A model generated the notes under the pieces. The model ran no database searches. It was not told where the DNA came from and saw only the letters and a program-made list of their open reading frames with translations. A stretch of DNA of 64,000 nt from Actinomyces ruminicola. Its GTDB lineage: Bacteria > Actinomycetota > Actinomycetes > Actinomycetales > Actinomycetaceae. The translations under genes and the position numbers were made by a program. This document shows, in pieces, positions 26,301 to 38,902 of this stretch. The stretch lies in NCBI RefSeq assembly GCF_900103885.1, contig NZ_FNIM01000008.1, positions 81,471 through 145,470 of the forward strand, read 5' to 3'. Within the stretch, counting starts at the first letter, position 1. Each line of letters begins with the position of its first letter.

Positions 26301-29300
26301 GGCGATGGACCCGGGGGCCACCCCGGTGACCACGGCGACGTCGTCCGCCCAGCGGACCGAGTCCGCGCCGGCGACCGGCGCCTGGGCCGCGGCCGCGGCA
26401 ATGGCCTCGGCGATCTCGGCCCGACGGGTCAGGTCTGCGGCACCCTCGGCGGCCGCGGCGGCCCGCAGCTGCCGCCCCCACCAGGCGGCCTGGTCGGCCA
26501 CCGCGGTGCCCAGGCCGGTGAAGCGCTGCGGCTCCAGCAGCGCGGCGGCCGTCTCGAGGTCCGTCTCGCCGTTGCCCAGGCGGGCCAGGTCGTCGCGGGC
26601 GGAGGCCCACCGGTCGTCAATGAGGACGGCGCGCTCGGCGGAGAAGGCGGGGGTCACGGACTTGACCCAGCCGGTGCCCAGCTCGGCGTCGATGGCGGCG
26701 ACGGCGGCGCGGGTGGCGGTCGCCTCGTCGCCGGCGTCGGCCGGCACGCCGGCCTTGTCGGCCAGGCCCAAGGCGTCCAGGAGCGTGCGCGCGGTGGTGG
26801 CGAGCACGCCGTCGGCGCCGGTGACCTGCGCGGCGAAGGCATCCAGGGCCGCGGAGTCGACCACCGCCCCGGCCCCGCCACCGGCGCTCGGCATGGACAC
26901 GGTCACCCCGTGGGCGCCGGCGACCGCCTGCACGGCGGCGTCGATGAGTGCGTCCACCGCGCCCGCACTGGTGAGCGGCTCGGCGGAGCCGAGCGAGGCC
27001 AGGTCCTCGCCGCGCATGGAGGATCCCTCACGGGTGCCCAGGAAGATCTCGGCGGTCACGTGGGAGACCCAGCCGTCGCCCAGGCCCCAGGTGCCCGTGA
27101 CCCGGTCGGCGATGCGGCCGGCACGGACCCCGGAGGGGCCGAGGATACGGCCCAGGCCGGTGCGGGTGGCGTCTGCCAGCACCGGACCGAAGGGCTTGTA
27201 GCCGGGGGCTCCCTTGGCGACGATGCCGGCCAGGGTGCTCATATCGGCGTCGGCGGCGCCGTCGATGCTGGCCAGCTGCAGCTCGGTGCCCAGGTCCATG
27301 AGCAGCTGGTTGCGGCGCGAGGACACGCCGTTGGTGAGCGTCTCGGTGGTGTCGGTGGGAGCGATCTGCTCCGGGCGGATGCGGGCGGCGTGCGCCAGCA
27401 GCACCGTCAGGGCGTCGGTCGCGCCGAAGGGCAGGTCCGCGACCGGGCCGGAGGCTGCCGGAGCAGACACCGCCGCCGGCGCCGCCTCGGCGGGCGCGGC
27501 CTCCACCGCGGCAGCGGGGGTGGGCGCGGACGGCGCGGACGTGGTCGGCTCGGAGACCTCGACGGTGGTCTGCGCCGCGGCCTCCTCCTCGATCCCGGCG
27601 GCCGGGTCGGTGTCGGTGGCCAGTACGCGGGCCTCGTCGCGGCGGGCGTTGTGCACCACCACGTGGCGGCCGGCGTGCTGGGGCAGCGCCAGCGTGCGGG
27701 AGGCGAGGTTGGCCAGCGTCGGGGAGGCGGCCAGGCCCACCTCGACGATGTGCTCCACGCCCAGCCCGCCCTGCTCGGGGGCGGACAGCAGCACATCCTG
27801 TGTCTCGATCCACCGCACCGGGGAGGCGAACTGCCAGGCCAGCAGCTCCACCAGCAGCTGACGGCCGAGGTCACCGGGCCGTGAGGCCCACTGCTCCCAG
27901 TCGTCCACGATCTCGCGCACCGGCTCGGAGGGGACCACCTCCAGGATGGCGCGGGCGAAGTCCTGCGTGAGCGCGAAGGGACGGGCCACCAGGTTGGGCA
28001 CGTAGCGACCCACGAGGCGTTCCACATCCAGGTCCGTGGGGATCAGTGCGAGCAGCCGCTCGCGGAACTCCGGCACACCGGGGCGCAGCACCTCGGAGTG
28101 GAAGGGCACGTCGATCCCGGGGACGTACATGAAGGGGTTCTTCCCGCCCCGGGCCGCGGCCTTGGCGCGGGCGTCGGCGGCCAGCGCCTCCAGGCCCTTG
28201 ATGGTGCCCGCGACGGCGTACTGCACACCGGCGAGGTTGTAGTTGACGATCTGCAGGAACTCCCCGGAGGCCTCGGAGACCCCGCGGATGTAGTCCTCCA
28301 CCTCGGCGGCGGAGATGCCCGCCTGGTTGGGACGCAGGGCGCCCATCCGGTAGTTGGAGGCGCCGGTGTCGTCGCGCGGCACCAGTGAGTGCATGGTCGA
28401 GCCGCGCTGGAAGACGATCGAGATCGTGGTCTCCACGGACATCACCCGCCCGTAGGCGCTCAGGGCCGTGTACTCGCCCAGGGAGTGGCCGGCGAAGGCG
28501 GCAGACTCCACCAGGGCTCCGGCCTCGGCGAGGCGGGCGGTGGTGGCCATGGCGACGGTGGCCAGGGCCACCTGGGTGAACTGGGTGAGGTTGAGCAGGC
28601 CGTCCGGGTGCCGGTAGGTCACGCCGCGGGCCGTCATCTCGGTGGGGTTGTCCCGCACCAGCGCGATCACGGAGAAGCCCAGTTCGGCGCGGGTGTGGGC
28701 GTCGGCCCGCTCCCAGACCGCACGGGCGGCCCTGGAAGTGCGCATCTCGTCCAGGCCCATGCCGCGGGCCTGGATGCCCTGGCCGGGGTAGACGTAGGCG
28801 GTCGGCTCCGGCTCGGTGACGGCGGTGCCGCGGGAGACCACCTCATCGCCCACGCGGCAGGTGACCTCCAGGACCTGGCCGCCGCCGACCACCAGGCCGG
28901 TGCGCTCGACGCTGATCTGCACCCGGTCGTTCAGCTCCACCGGGCCGAGCATGGTGTAGGTCCAGCCCGCGAGCACGTGGTGGGTGCCGTCGGTGCCGGT
29001 GGCGGCGGCCGCCTGCTGGGCGGTGGCCGACAGCCACATGCCGTGCACGAGCGGGGCGTTCATGCCGGCCACCTTCGCGGCGTGGTAGCTGGTGTGGATC
29101 GGGTTGAAGTCGCCGGTGACGCGGGCGAAGGCGGTCATGTCGCTGGGGGCGCTGACGGTGATGCGGCGCAGCAGGCGGCGGGCGGCGGGCGCGGTGGCCC
29201 GGCCGGTGCCGCCGGCGGCCTCGGGGGCGCTGGGCACGGCGGTGCCGGAGGCGCGGCCGCGGATGGCGAAGCGCTCGCGCATGAGGGCGATCAGGCTGCC

Positions 29301-32300
29301 GTCGGCGGCGTCGGTCAGCTGCAGGCGCACGTCGACCACCCGTCCGGCGCTGGACTCCTCCAGAGCCGCGACCCAGCCGTCGGCCTGAATGACGCAGTCG
29401 GGGCCGGCGTCACGAGCCAGGTCGGCCAGCGGGCGGCGCAGATCGATGGTGTGGTCGAGGTGCACGGCGCCGAGCAGGCCCTCGATCAGCGGCATGCCGT
29501 CCTCGACGACGCTGCCCAGGGCGGCGTAGACCACCGGCCAGCACGGGCCGAGCAGGGCGTCGGGGACGAGCGGTGCAGCGGCCAGCGTGGTGGGCAGGGC
29601 GTCCGCGGTGACCGCGGCGTGGTCGGCGCCCAGGGTGTCGGCCAGCGTGAAGCGGGCGTGCACGGTCCCGAAGGGCTGGTCGGCCGGGCGCCCCAGGGCA
29701 TCCGTGGCGCCCGCCTCCGGGGCCATTACCTCGGGCAGGTGGTCGACCAGGTCGCCGGTGACGGACACGGCGCCGACGCCCGCGGTGTTGCGCAACAGGT
29801 CGTTCATGGTCTCGCTGATCCGGCCCGGGTCCACGAAGGGGGCGGCCCCGTCCCAGGCGCGTGCCAGCCGCAGGGGCACCACCAGCCGGCGCACGGCGTG
29901 AATCGCCTCGCCACCGGGGGTGTCGTCCCAATGGGTATCGAGGTGGATGTCCAAGTCGTAGGCGTCCGCGGCGACGTCGGGGCGGGCCACCACCCGGTAG
30001 GCGTCGTCGGCCAGCACGCGGGCGGGGTTGACGGTCAGGTGCCCGTTCCACAGCACGTGGGGGGTGGCGCGCACCAGTTCGGTGGCGTCGGCCACGGGAC
30101 GGGCCTCGGCGGTGAGGGTGGTGCCGATGCGCCCGGCGGCTGGGGCGGCCGGGGTGCCGTCGGCCTCCAGCGCCTCGATGACGGCGGACTCGAAACGGCC
30201 CAGCAGGTGGCCGACCGGCTCGTTGATGGTGGTGATGCCGGCCACGGAGACCGGGCCGGGGATGATACGCACCTGGTCGGCGGTGTAGCGGGGGTCCTGT
30301 GACTGCCACAGGGAGTCGGTGCCCCACCAGCGCAGGATGTCGGCGTCGAGCACGGGCACGAAGGGAACCGGCTTGGGGTGCTTGCGGCACAGGTCGACGA
30401 ACCAGGCGGCGTCCGCCGGCTCCACCCGGGTGGTGGCGGACTGCGGGTAGCGCTCGGCCAGGGCGGCGAGGGCGGCGTCGGCGTCCAGGACGTCGTCCTC
30501 GCCGGCGAACAGGGTGGGGATCTCACCGTGGTCGGCGTCGCTCAGGCGCGCCTCGACGCGGTGCAGCAGGTCCAGGAAGCGGTCGTACCAGCCCTCGTCC
30601 GCCCAGTCCTCGCGGGTGGCGGCGCGCCCGTCGTGCGGGGCCACGCACAGCTGCGCGTACCGGGTCGCCCACTCCAGGTAGCTCATCTCCTCGACGTCGC
30701 CGAAGTAGGGCTTGGCGGTCTTGGCAAGGGCGGCGATCATCTCCTCGCGGCGCGCCGTCATGGCGGCGTCGTCGCCGGCGAGCTCCTGGATGAGTCGGGA
30801 GGCACGGGCCGAGGAGTTGTCGATCTCGTACAGGTCGGCGCGCAGGTGGGACAGGCCCGAGGTCATGCCGCCGGCGGAGGCGCCGGAGGCGACCCAGCCG
30901 CCCTCGTGGGCGGGGTCGATGCCGGGGGTGTCCACCAGCAGCTGCTTGACGTCCTCGTTGGTCTTGGCCTCCAGGCAGGTCATGGCGGCGGTGCCCACGC
31001 AGACGCCGTCCACCGGCGCGGCCGCGGTGCCGTAGGCCAGCGCCCAGCGCCCGGTGATGTAGTCGGCGGCCCGCTCGGGGGCGCCGATGCCGCCGCCGAC
31101 GCACAGCACCAGGTTGTCCACGGCGCGGATGGCGTCGTAGGTGGCCAGGAGCATGGTGTCCAGGTCCTCCCACGAGTGGTGGCCGCCGGCGTGGCCGTCC
31201 TCGATCTGCATGATCACGGGCACGTCGGGGACGGCCCTGGCGATGGCGATGACCTGGCGGATCTGGTCGACGGTGCCGGGCTTGAAGGCGACGTAGGGGA
31301 AGCCCTCGGCGCGCAGGCGGGTGATCAGGGAGACGGCCTCGTCCAGCTCGGGGATGCCGGCGGAGATGACCACGCCGTCCACGGGGGTGCCGGCGGCGCG
31401 CGCCTTGGACAGCAGCCGCTGGGAGCCCAGGTGCAGGTTCCACAGGTAGCGGTCCATGAACATGGCGTTGAAGGCGGCGGTGCGCCCCGGCTCCAGGGCC
31501 TGCTCCAGGCCGGCCAGGTTGTCGGCCAGCACCTTCGCGGTGGTCTGGCCGCCACCGGCCAGCTCCGCCCAGTAGCCGGCGTTCGCGGCGGCGGCGACGA
31601 TCTCCGGGTCCACGGTGGTGGGCGTCATGCCCGCCAGCAGGATGGCGGAGCGGCCGGTCAGGCGGGTGAAGGCGGTGTCGAGGGTGATGCGCCCGTCGGG
31701 CAGCTGGGTCAGACGGGGCGCGAAGCGAGCCCGGTCCACGGTGGGGGCGGGGGCGGCGCCGGGCCGGTCCAGGTCGTCGATGCGGCTAGCGGTGCCCGCG
31801 GGCACCACCGTGGTGCCGGTGCCGGCGACCACCGGCTCGGTCAGGCGGGACAGCACGGCGCCCGGGCCGACGTCGAGGATCAGCCGGCGGGCGGACTCCC
31901 CCTCCCCGAGGGCGGAGGCGACGATCGCGGGCCAGTCGACCGGGTCGATGAGCACGGCGACGGCCAGGTCGCGGGCGAGCTCGGCGTCCAGCCCGGCGCG
32001 CTCGGCCCAGGCCACCACGTCGTCGACGGCGCCGGCCAGCAGCGGCGTGTGGAAGGGGACCGAGGTGGTCAGGAACTCGGTGATCGGGTTCAGCACGGCG
32101 CCTCCGCGGCGCCGCTCCTTGCGGTCGCGCGCGCTGCGGCGGGCGGCGGCCTCCAGGGCGGTGATGACCCGCTCCAGGTCGCCGGGGCGGCCGGACAGGA
32201 TGTGTGCCTGACGCCCGTTGACCACGCCGACGGCGATCCGCTCCGAGCCCGGCACCTGAGCCAGCACGCCGTCGAGCACGTCGCGCGTGACCCCGCGCAC

Positions 32301-32959
32301 CGAGAGCATAGGGGTGGTCTCCCCCACGGTGCCCAGGTCGAGTCGGCCGGTGGTGCGCGCCGCGGCGGCGCCGATCAGGCGGGCGATGGCGTGCACCTGC
32401 ACCACCGCGTCGGTGACCGCCTCGCCGCCGTCGCTGCGGGCCCGGTGCAGGGCATCCAGCAGGGCGACGCCGAGCACGCCCTGGGAGTGGCCGATGACGG
32501 CGCCCGGGGCATGCTCGCCGGCCGGGTCGATGCCGGAGCCGGGCAGGCAGGCCAGGGCTGCGTGCTGGGCGAACAGGATGCCGGGCACGGACACGTCGGC
32601 GGTGTCGGCGGCTCCGGCGGTTCCCTGCGGGGCCGGGGCCACCGGGGCGCCGGCGTCGGTGAAGAACCGCGCCCCGCGCGGCGTCACGGTCAGCAGGTCG
32701 GTGGCGACCGGGGCCAGGCGGTCGGCGACGGCGGCGTCGACGGCGGCCAGCTCCGCGGCTAGGTCGCGGTCCAGGCCGGCCAGCTCCTCCAGGGTGCTGC
32801 GCCAGGGGGTCGCCTGTCCGCCGAAGGCGAGTACGTAGGGCTCGCCCGCGTTAAGCCGCTCGGCGATGGTTTCGGGGGTGCTTGGCTGAGTGGTCATGCG
32901 GTCCTCGGTTGTCGGGTCGATCGGGGTGGTCTTTGGGGTCGGGCTGGTCGGGCTGATGG

Positions 32960-32963
<4 letters not shown>
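23400..32963 (-). CDS. fas: type I fatty acid synthase (single polypeptide)
   Basis: This 3187-residue multienzyme makes long-chain acyl-CoA from acetyl- and malonyl-CoA in the cytoplasm. The domain order is that of actinobacterial FAS I. Acetyltransferase: GHSQG, Ser160. Enoyl reductase: GMTPTTVDPE, near 446. MaoC-like dehydratase: DFNPIHTS and HGMWLSA, near 1300. Malonyl/palmitoyl transferase: GHSLGEY, Ser1494. ACP: GVSSRRNQ, Ser1881. Ketoreductase: VVTGVAPGS, near 2213. Ketosynthase: SACATAA, Cys2813. There is no C-terminal phosphopantetheinyl transferase, so AcpS is needed in trans. The ATG overlaps the accD stop by four bases. Ala/Pro/Glu-rich linkers flank the ACP, which helps explain about 120 residues more than the M. 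tuberculosis enzyme. Confidence 0.97.
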
Positions 32964-34573
<1,610 letters not shown>

Positions 34574-34575
34574 GG

Positions 34576-36438
34576 TCAGGCCTCCTGCTGGGGCTGGGAG
34601 TCGTCGCGGATGTCCCGCATGCGGACCAGAATCTCGCCCGCGGAGACGGTGCGGCCGGCGCTGACGGGGATGTCGGCGACGGTGGCGTCCGCCGGGGCGT
34701 GCACGTAGTTCTCCATCTTCATGGACTCCAGCACCACCAGCAGGTCGCCGGCGCGCACACGCTGCCCCGGGGAGACGCAGATGCGGGTGACGATCGCCTG
34801 CATGGGGGCGGCGATGGCACCCGGGTCTCCGCCCTGGGCGCTGCCGCTGGCGGCGGAGCGGCCACGGCCCGAGCCCCGTCCGCGCAGCGGCTGCTGGGCC
34901 AGGTGGGAGCCGCCGGGGTAGCTCCCGCCCAGGCGCCGGCTGTGACCGCCGAGGATGCCGTCGGGCACGGTGACTTGCAGGCGATGGCCGTTGATCTCGA
35001 CCACGTAGGTGGAGCGGGTGCGGTGGCTATCCGGCAGGGGCTCGCCCGCGGCTGCCCCGGTGCCGACGGCGGGGGCGGCCAGGTCCGGCAGCACCGCGTC
35101 CTCAAGCCAACGGGTGGTCACGCTCAGCCGGGAGTCGGCGTCGGGCCGGGTGAACTCCTCCCGGCCCAGCACATGGGCGTGCAGGGAGGTGCACACGGTC
35201 ACGCCCTCGACGACGGTCTCCCTCAAGGCGCGGCGCGCCCGGCGGATGGCCTGGTCGCGGTCGGCTCCGGTGACCACGATCTTGGCGAGCATGGGATCGA
35301 AGGCGGGGGTGACGGTGTCTCCCTCAACCACGCCGGAGTCGATGCGGATGCCGGGGCCGGCGGGCCAGCGCAGCCTGGTGATGGTGCCGGTGGAGGGGGC
35401 GAGCCCCTGCGCGGGGTCCTCACAGGTGATGCGCAGTTCCAGGGAGTGGCCGCGGGGGGCGGGGACGGGGCCGAGCCGCCCGCCGGCGGCGATGCGCAGC
35501 TGCGTCTCGACCAAGTCGACGCCGGTGACCTCCTCGGAGACGCAGTGCTCGACCTGCAGGCGCGGGTTGACCTCCAGGAACCACAGCTCACCGGCGGGCG
35601 TCAGCAGGAACTCGCAGGTGGCCACGCCTACGTAGTCGACGGCCTCGAGCAGCCGCCGGGAGGCCTCGTGCAGCCGTTCCTGAACGGCGTCGGGCAGGTA
35701 GGGTGCGGGGGCCTCCTCCAGGAGCTTCTGGTTGCGGCGCTGCAGGGTGCAGTCGCGGGTCGAGACCACGGCGAAGGCGCCGTGGGCGTCGCGCGCGCAC
35801 TGGGTCTCCACGTGGCGGGCGGCGGTTACGTACTTCTCCAGAATGAGCGTGCCGACGCCGGCCGCGGAGTCGAAGGCGGGGGTGGCGCGGACGGCGGCAT
35901 CGTCCTCCAGCACGGTGATGCCCCGCCCGCCGCCGCCGTCGGTCCGCTTGAGGGCGACCGGGTAGCCGTGGACGGCCGCGAAGGCGACCACTGACTCCGG
36001 ATCGGTGACCGAGTCGGTGATGCCGGGTACGGGATCGACGCCGGCGGCCACCGCGGCGGCGCGGGCGCTGAGCTTGTCCCCCAGGGTGCGCATGGCCGAC
36101 GGCGAGGGGCCCACCCAGGTGATGCCGGCGTCTCCGACCGCCTGGGCGAAGTCGGCGTCCTCGGCCAGGAAGCCGTAACCGGGGTGAATCGCCTCGGCGC
36201 CGGTGCGGTGGGCGAGGTCGAGGATGGCGGCGGCGTCGGTGTAGCCGGAGCCCTCGGGCAGGGCGTAGGCCTCATCGACGAACTCCGCCGCCGGGCTCAT
36301 CAGATCCTCCGGCGTGTACGGCAGGATCGACGTGCCGCCGAGATCTCTGACGGTGCGTGCCACGCGCAGGGCGATCTCACCGCGGTTGGCGATCAGGATG
36401 CGATTGGGAGGACAGTCGTGGCTCGCGTCAGCGCTCAC
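34576..36438 (-). CDS. accA3: biotin carboxylase / biotin carboxyl carrier protein (acyl-CoA carboxylase alpha)
   Basis: This 620-residue subunit carries the ATP-dependent biotin carboxylase and, at its C-terminus, the biotin carrier domain. ILIANRGEIALRVART starts the carboxylase; KRTDGGGGRGI and EVNPRLQVEH are ATP-grasp motifs. The biotinylated lysine is Lys574 in ESMKMENY. The linker before the carrier domain is rich in Gly, Arg and Ser. GTG at 36438 is chosen because AGGAG lies seven bases upstream and the family start follows at once; the open frame to 36588 lies in the leader. It is the first gene of the acc-fas operon. Confidence 0.95.
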   Translation of the reverse strand: MSADASHDCPPNRILIANRGEIALRVARTVRDLGGTSILPYTPEDLMSPAAEFVDEAYALPEGSGYTDAAAILDLAHRTGAEAIHPGYGFLAEDADFAQAVGDAGITWVGPSPSAMRTLGDKLSARAAAVAAGVDPVPGITDSVTDPESVVAFAAVHGYPVALKRTDGGGGRGITVLEDDAAVRATPAFDSAAGVGTLILEKYVTAARHVETQCARDAHGAFAVVSTRDCTLQRRNQKLLEEAPAPYLPDAVQERLHEASRRLLEAVDYVGVATCEFLLTPAGELWFLEVNPRLQVEHCVSEEVTGVDLVETQLRIAAGGRLGPVPAPRGHSLELRITCEDPAQGLAPSTGTITRLRWPAGPGIRIDSGVVEGDTVTPAFDPMLAKIVVTGADRDQAIRRARRALRETVVEGVTVCTSLHAHVLGREEFTRPDADSRLSVTTRWLEDAVLPDLAAPAVGTGAAAGEPLPDSHRTRSTYVVEINGHRLQVTVPDGILGGHSRRLGGSYPGGSHLAQQPLRGRGSGRGRSAASGSAQGGDPGAIAAPMQAIVTRICVSPGQRVRAGDLLVVLESMKMENYVHAPADATVADIPVSAGRTVSAGEILVRMRDIRDDSQPQQEA

Positions 36439-36605
36439 TGGGCGGCTCCTGGGGTGGATGGTCGGTGGAGGCGGACCCGTCCGGGAACTGGTCTCGAACA
36501 GGCATGACTCGCGTTTGCCTACAAGTCCTTTGGGGTACCCAATGGGATGAGACGCGCGATTCCCGCCGCACCGCAACGATACGGCCACCCTTCATCGCAA
36601 GCCTA

Positions 36606-36622
36606 TTGTGGAAACACCACAA
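36606..36622. promoter_or_regulatory. inverted repeat upstream of the acc-fas operon
   Basis: TTGTGG, five bases (AAACA) and CCACAA form a 17-bp inverted repeat about 170 bp upstream of the biotin carboxylase start, in a patch that is more AT-rich than its surroundings. It is a candidate operator for a lipid-synthesis regulator. The 278-bp gap otherwise shows no gene. Confidence 0.4.
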
Positions 36623-36716
36623 ATCGTGTCCGTTACCTTGAATATGCCTGCCGGAGTGTCGGCGGTATCACGGGGCCGGCTCGGCATGTCGTCGCGCGCC
36701 GCCCCCGGCCGCCGGC

Positions 36717-37382
36717 TCAGTGGCGGTGGACGGCGGCGCGCTCCCGCAGCGTGGCGATCGCGGCGACGGCGTCGTCGGCCCGATAGACGGCGGAGCCGGC
36801 GACGAACACATCCGCCCCGGCCTCGGCGGCACGCACGATGGTCTGCTCGGTGACCCCGCCATCGATCTGGATACGCAGCTCCTGGCCCCGCTCCCCCACC
36901 AGGCGGCGGGCAGCCGCGATCTTGTCCAGCATCGGGTCCAGGAAGGACTGTCCTCCGAACCCGGGCTCGACGGTCATCAGCAGCAGCAGATCGATCTCCG
37001 TCAGCAGTGGCTCCACGGCGGTCAGTGGCGTGGCCGGTCGCAGTGCGAAACCAACGCCGGCGCCGAGGCGGCGCAGCTGCCTCGCCAGGCGGAACGGCGC
37101 GGCGGTGGCCTCCAGGTGACTGGTGACAATGGCACAGCCGGCCTCCGCGTACGCGGGCGCCCAGCGGTCGGCGTCGGTGACCATCAGGTGGGCGTCGACC
37201 GGCAGCGAGGTGTGGGCGAGCACTGCCTGCACCAGGCTGGGGCCGCCGAACTGGTTGGGGACGAAGTGGTTGTCCATGATGTCCACGTGCAGGCCATCCG
37301 CGGTGCGCACGCGCTCCAACTCGGCGGCGAGGTGGGCCTGATCGGCGTTGAGGATGGAGGGGTGGATGGCCGGCTGTGGCAC
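36717..37382 (-). CDS. rpe: ribulose-phosphate 3-epimerase
   Basis: Rpe interconverts ribulose 5-phosphate and xylulose 5-phosphate in the pentose phosphate pathway. The 221-residue TIM barrel has all signatures: HPSILNAD, LHVDIMDNHFVPN (metal His and Asp), DAHLMV, TVEPGFGGQSF and IDGGV. The GTG at 37382 has AAGGAG upstream at normal spacing. It follows rsmB by 23 bp and is probably co-transcribed with fmt-rsmB, a common actinobacterial order. Confidence 0.95.
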   Translation of the reverse strand: MPQPAIHPSILNADQAHLAAELERVRTADGLHVDIMDNHFVPNQFGGPSLVQAVLAHTSLPVDAHLMVTDADRWAPAYAEAGCAIVTSHLEATAAPFRLARQLRRLGAGVGFALRPATPLTAVEPLLTEIDLLLLMTVEPGFGGQSFLDPMLDKIAAARRLVGERGQELRIQIDGGVTEQTIVRAAEAGADVFVAGSAVYRADDAVAAIATLRERAAVHRH

Positions 37383-37405
37383 GGAGGGCTCCTTCTCGAG
37401 GGTGG

Positions 37406-38902
37406 TTACACGGTACGCCGCAGCAGCGCACAGAACATGGCGTCGGAGTCGTCCAGGTGCGGCCAGGTCTGCAGCATCTGCCGATCGGCGCCGGCCGGTG
37501 CCTGCGGGGCCAGGTCGGCGGCCAGGCGGCCGGCGTGCAGCGGCTCCAGCTCGATGCCTGCGCGGGCCAGCTGCCGGGTCACGTCGCGCACCACCAGGCT
37601 CGTCTCCAGTACATGGGGCGAGCAGGTGACATAGGCGATCAAGCCGCCGGGCCGCGCCGCTGCGGCCGCGCCGGCGAGCAGTTCCCGCTGCAGCTCGGCC
37701 AGCGCGGCCACGTCCTGGGGCGTGCGGCGCCAGCGGGCCTCGGGGCGTCGTCGCAAGGAGCCCAGGCCGGAGCAGGGGGCGTCCACCAGGATGCGGTCGT
37801 AGGCTCCGGGCTCCTGCGATCCGACCTTGCGGCCGTCCTCGGCGCGCACGGTGACGACGCCGTCGGGCAGGGCGCGCACGGCGGCCTCCACCAGCCGGGC
37901 GCGGTGGACGGCGACCTCGTTGGCCACCAGCGTGGCGCCGCGGTCGGCGGCCAGCGCCCCCAGCAGGGCCGCCTTGCCGCCGGGCCCGGCGCACAGATCG
38001 AGCCAGCGCTCGTCGTGGCCCTCCAGCGGCGCCTGGGCGAGCATGAGGGCCACGAGCTGGCTGGCCTCGTCCTCGACGCCGGCGCGGGAGTCGCGCACGG
38101 CCTCGATGCGTCCGGGGTCGCCGCCGGACAGGACCAGCGCATACGGGCTCAAGCGGCCGGGCCGGGGTTCCTCGCCGGTGGCCGCCCGGACCTGCGCGGA
38201 CAGCTCGTCCACGGTGATCAGTCCGGGGCGGGCGCACAGGGTGACCTGCGGGTCGGTGTTGTCCGCCTCCAGCAGCGCCTCCAGCTCCCCGTCGGCGTCC
38301 CGCCCGTTGACCTTCAGCGCCTGGCGCAGGGCCTTGACCACCCAGGCGGGGTGCGACTGCGCGCGCGCCAGGGCGGCGGTGGTGTCGGAGGCGTCCGCGC
38401 GCAGCCGGGCGAGCCAGTCCTCCAGGTCGTGCTCGCTGATGCGGCGCATCACGGCGTTCACGAAGCCGGAGGCGCCGCGCCCGGCGCTGTAGGCGGCCAG
38501 GTCGACGGTGGTGGACACGGCGGCGTGCGTGGGCACGCGCATGGCCAGCAACTGGTGGGCGCCGAGCCGCAGCACGTCCAGGACGACGGCGTCGACCTGC
38601 GGCAGCGGCCGGTCGATGCACTCGGCGATGATGGCGTCGTAGCGGCCTTGCAGACGCAGGGTGCCGTAGGTGAGCGCGGTGGCGAAGCCGGCGTCGCGCC
38701 GTCCCAGGCGCGCCTGGTCGAGGATGGTCGGCAGCACCAGGTTGGCGTAGGCGTCGTCCTCCCGCACCTTGGTCAGGGTGTGCAGACAGGCCAGGCGGGC
38801 GGGGTCGACGTCCGGAGCGGAGGCGCGGGCGGGGCGGCGGCGGTCCGGCCCGGTGTCCGGGGAGGGGGCGGGGTGGTCCGGGAGGGTCATCTCGTCTCTC
38901 AT
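37406..38902 (-). CDS. rsmB: 16S rRNA (cytosine-967-C5) methyltransferase RsmB
   Basis: This 498-residue protein has an N-terminal NusB-like RNA-binding domain (residues about 30-180) and a C-terminal SAM-dependent RNA m5C methyltransferase domain. DLCAGPGGKAALLG is the SAM site, VDAPCSGLGSLRRRPEARW holds one catalytic cysteine, and YVTCSPHVLET the second. It methylates C967 of 16S rRNA in E. coli. The ATG at 38902 overlaps the fmt stop (ATGA); an ATG four codons later is an alternative. Confidence 0.93.
   Translation of the reverse strand: MRDEMTLPDHPAPSPDTGPDRRRPARASAPDVDPARLACLHTLTKVREDDAYANLVLPTILDQARLGRRDAGFATALTYGTLRLQGRYDAIIAECIDRPLPQVDAVVLDVLRLGAHQLLAMRVPTHAAVSTTVDLAAYSAGRGASGFVNAVMRRISEHDLEDWLARLRADASDTTAALARAQSHPAWVVKALRQALKVNGRDADGELEALLEADNTDPQVTLCARPGLITVDELSAQVRAATGEEPRPGRLSPYALVLSGGDPGRIEAVRDSRAGVEDEASQLVALMLAQAPLEGHDERWLDLCAGPGGKAALLGALAADRGATLVANEVAVHRARLVEAAVRALPDGVVTVRAEDGRKVGSQEPGAYDRILVDAPCSGLGSLRRRPEARWRRTPQDVAALAELQRELLAGAAAAARPGGLIAYVTCSPHVLETSLVVRDVTRQLARAGIELEPLHAGRLAADLAPQAPAGADRQMLQTWPHLDDSDAMFCALLRRTV

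Noticed and set aside
23406..27884. Plus-strand open frame of 1492 codons opposite fas
   Set aside because: Antisense to FAS I ketosynthase and ketoreductase coding sequence; no motifs and Gly/Val/Gln-rich low-complexity sequence.
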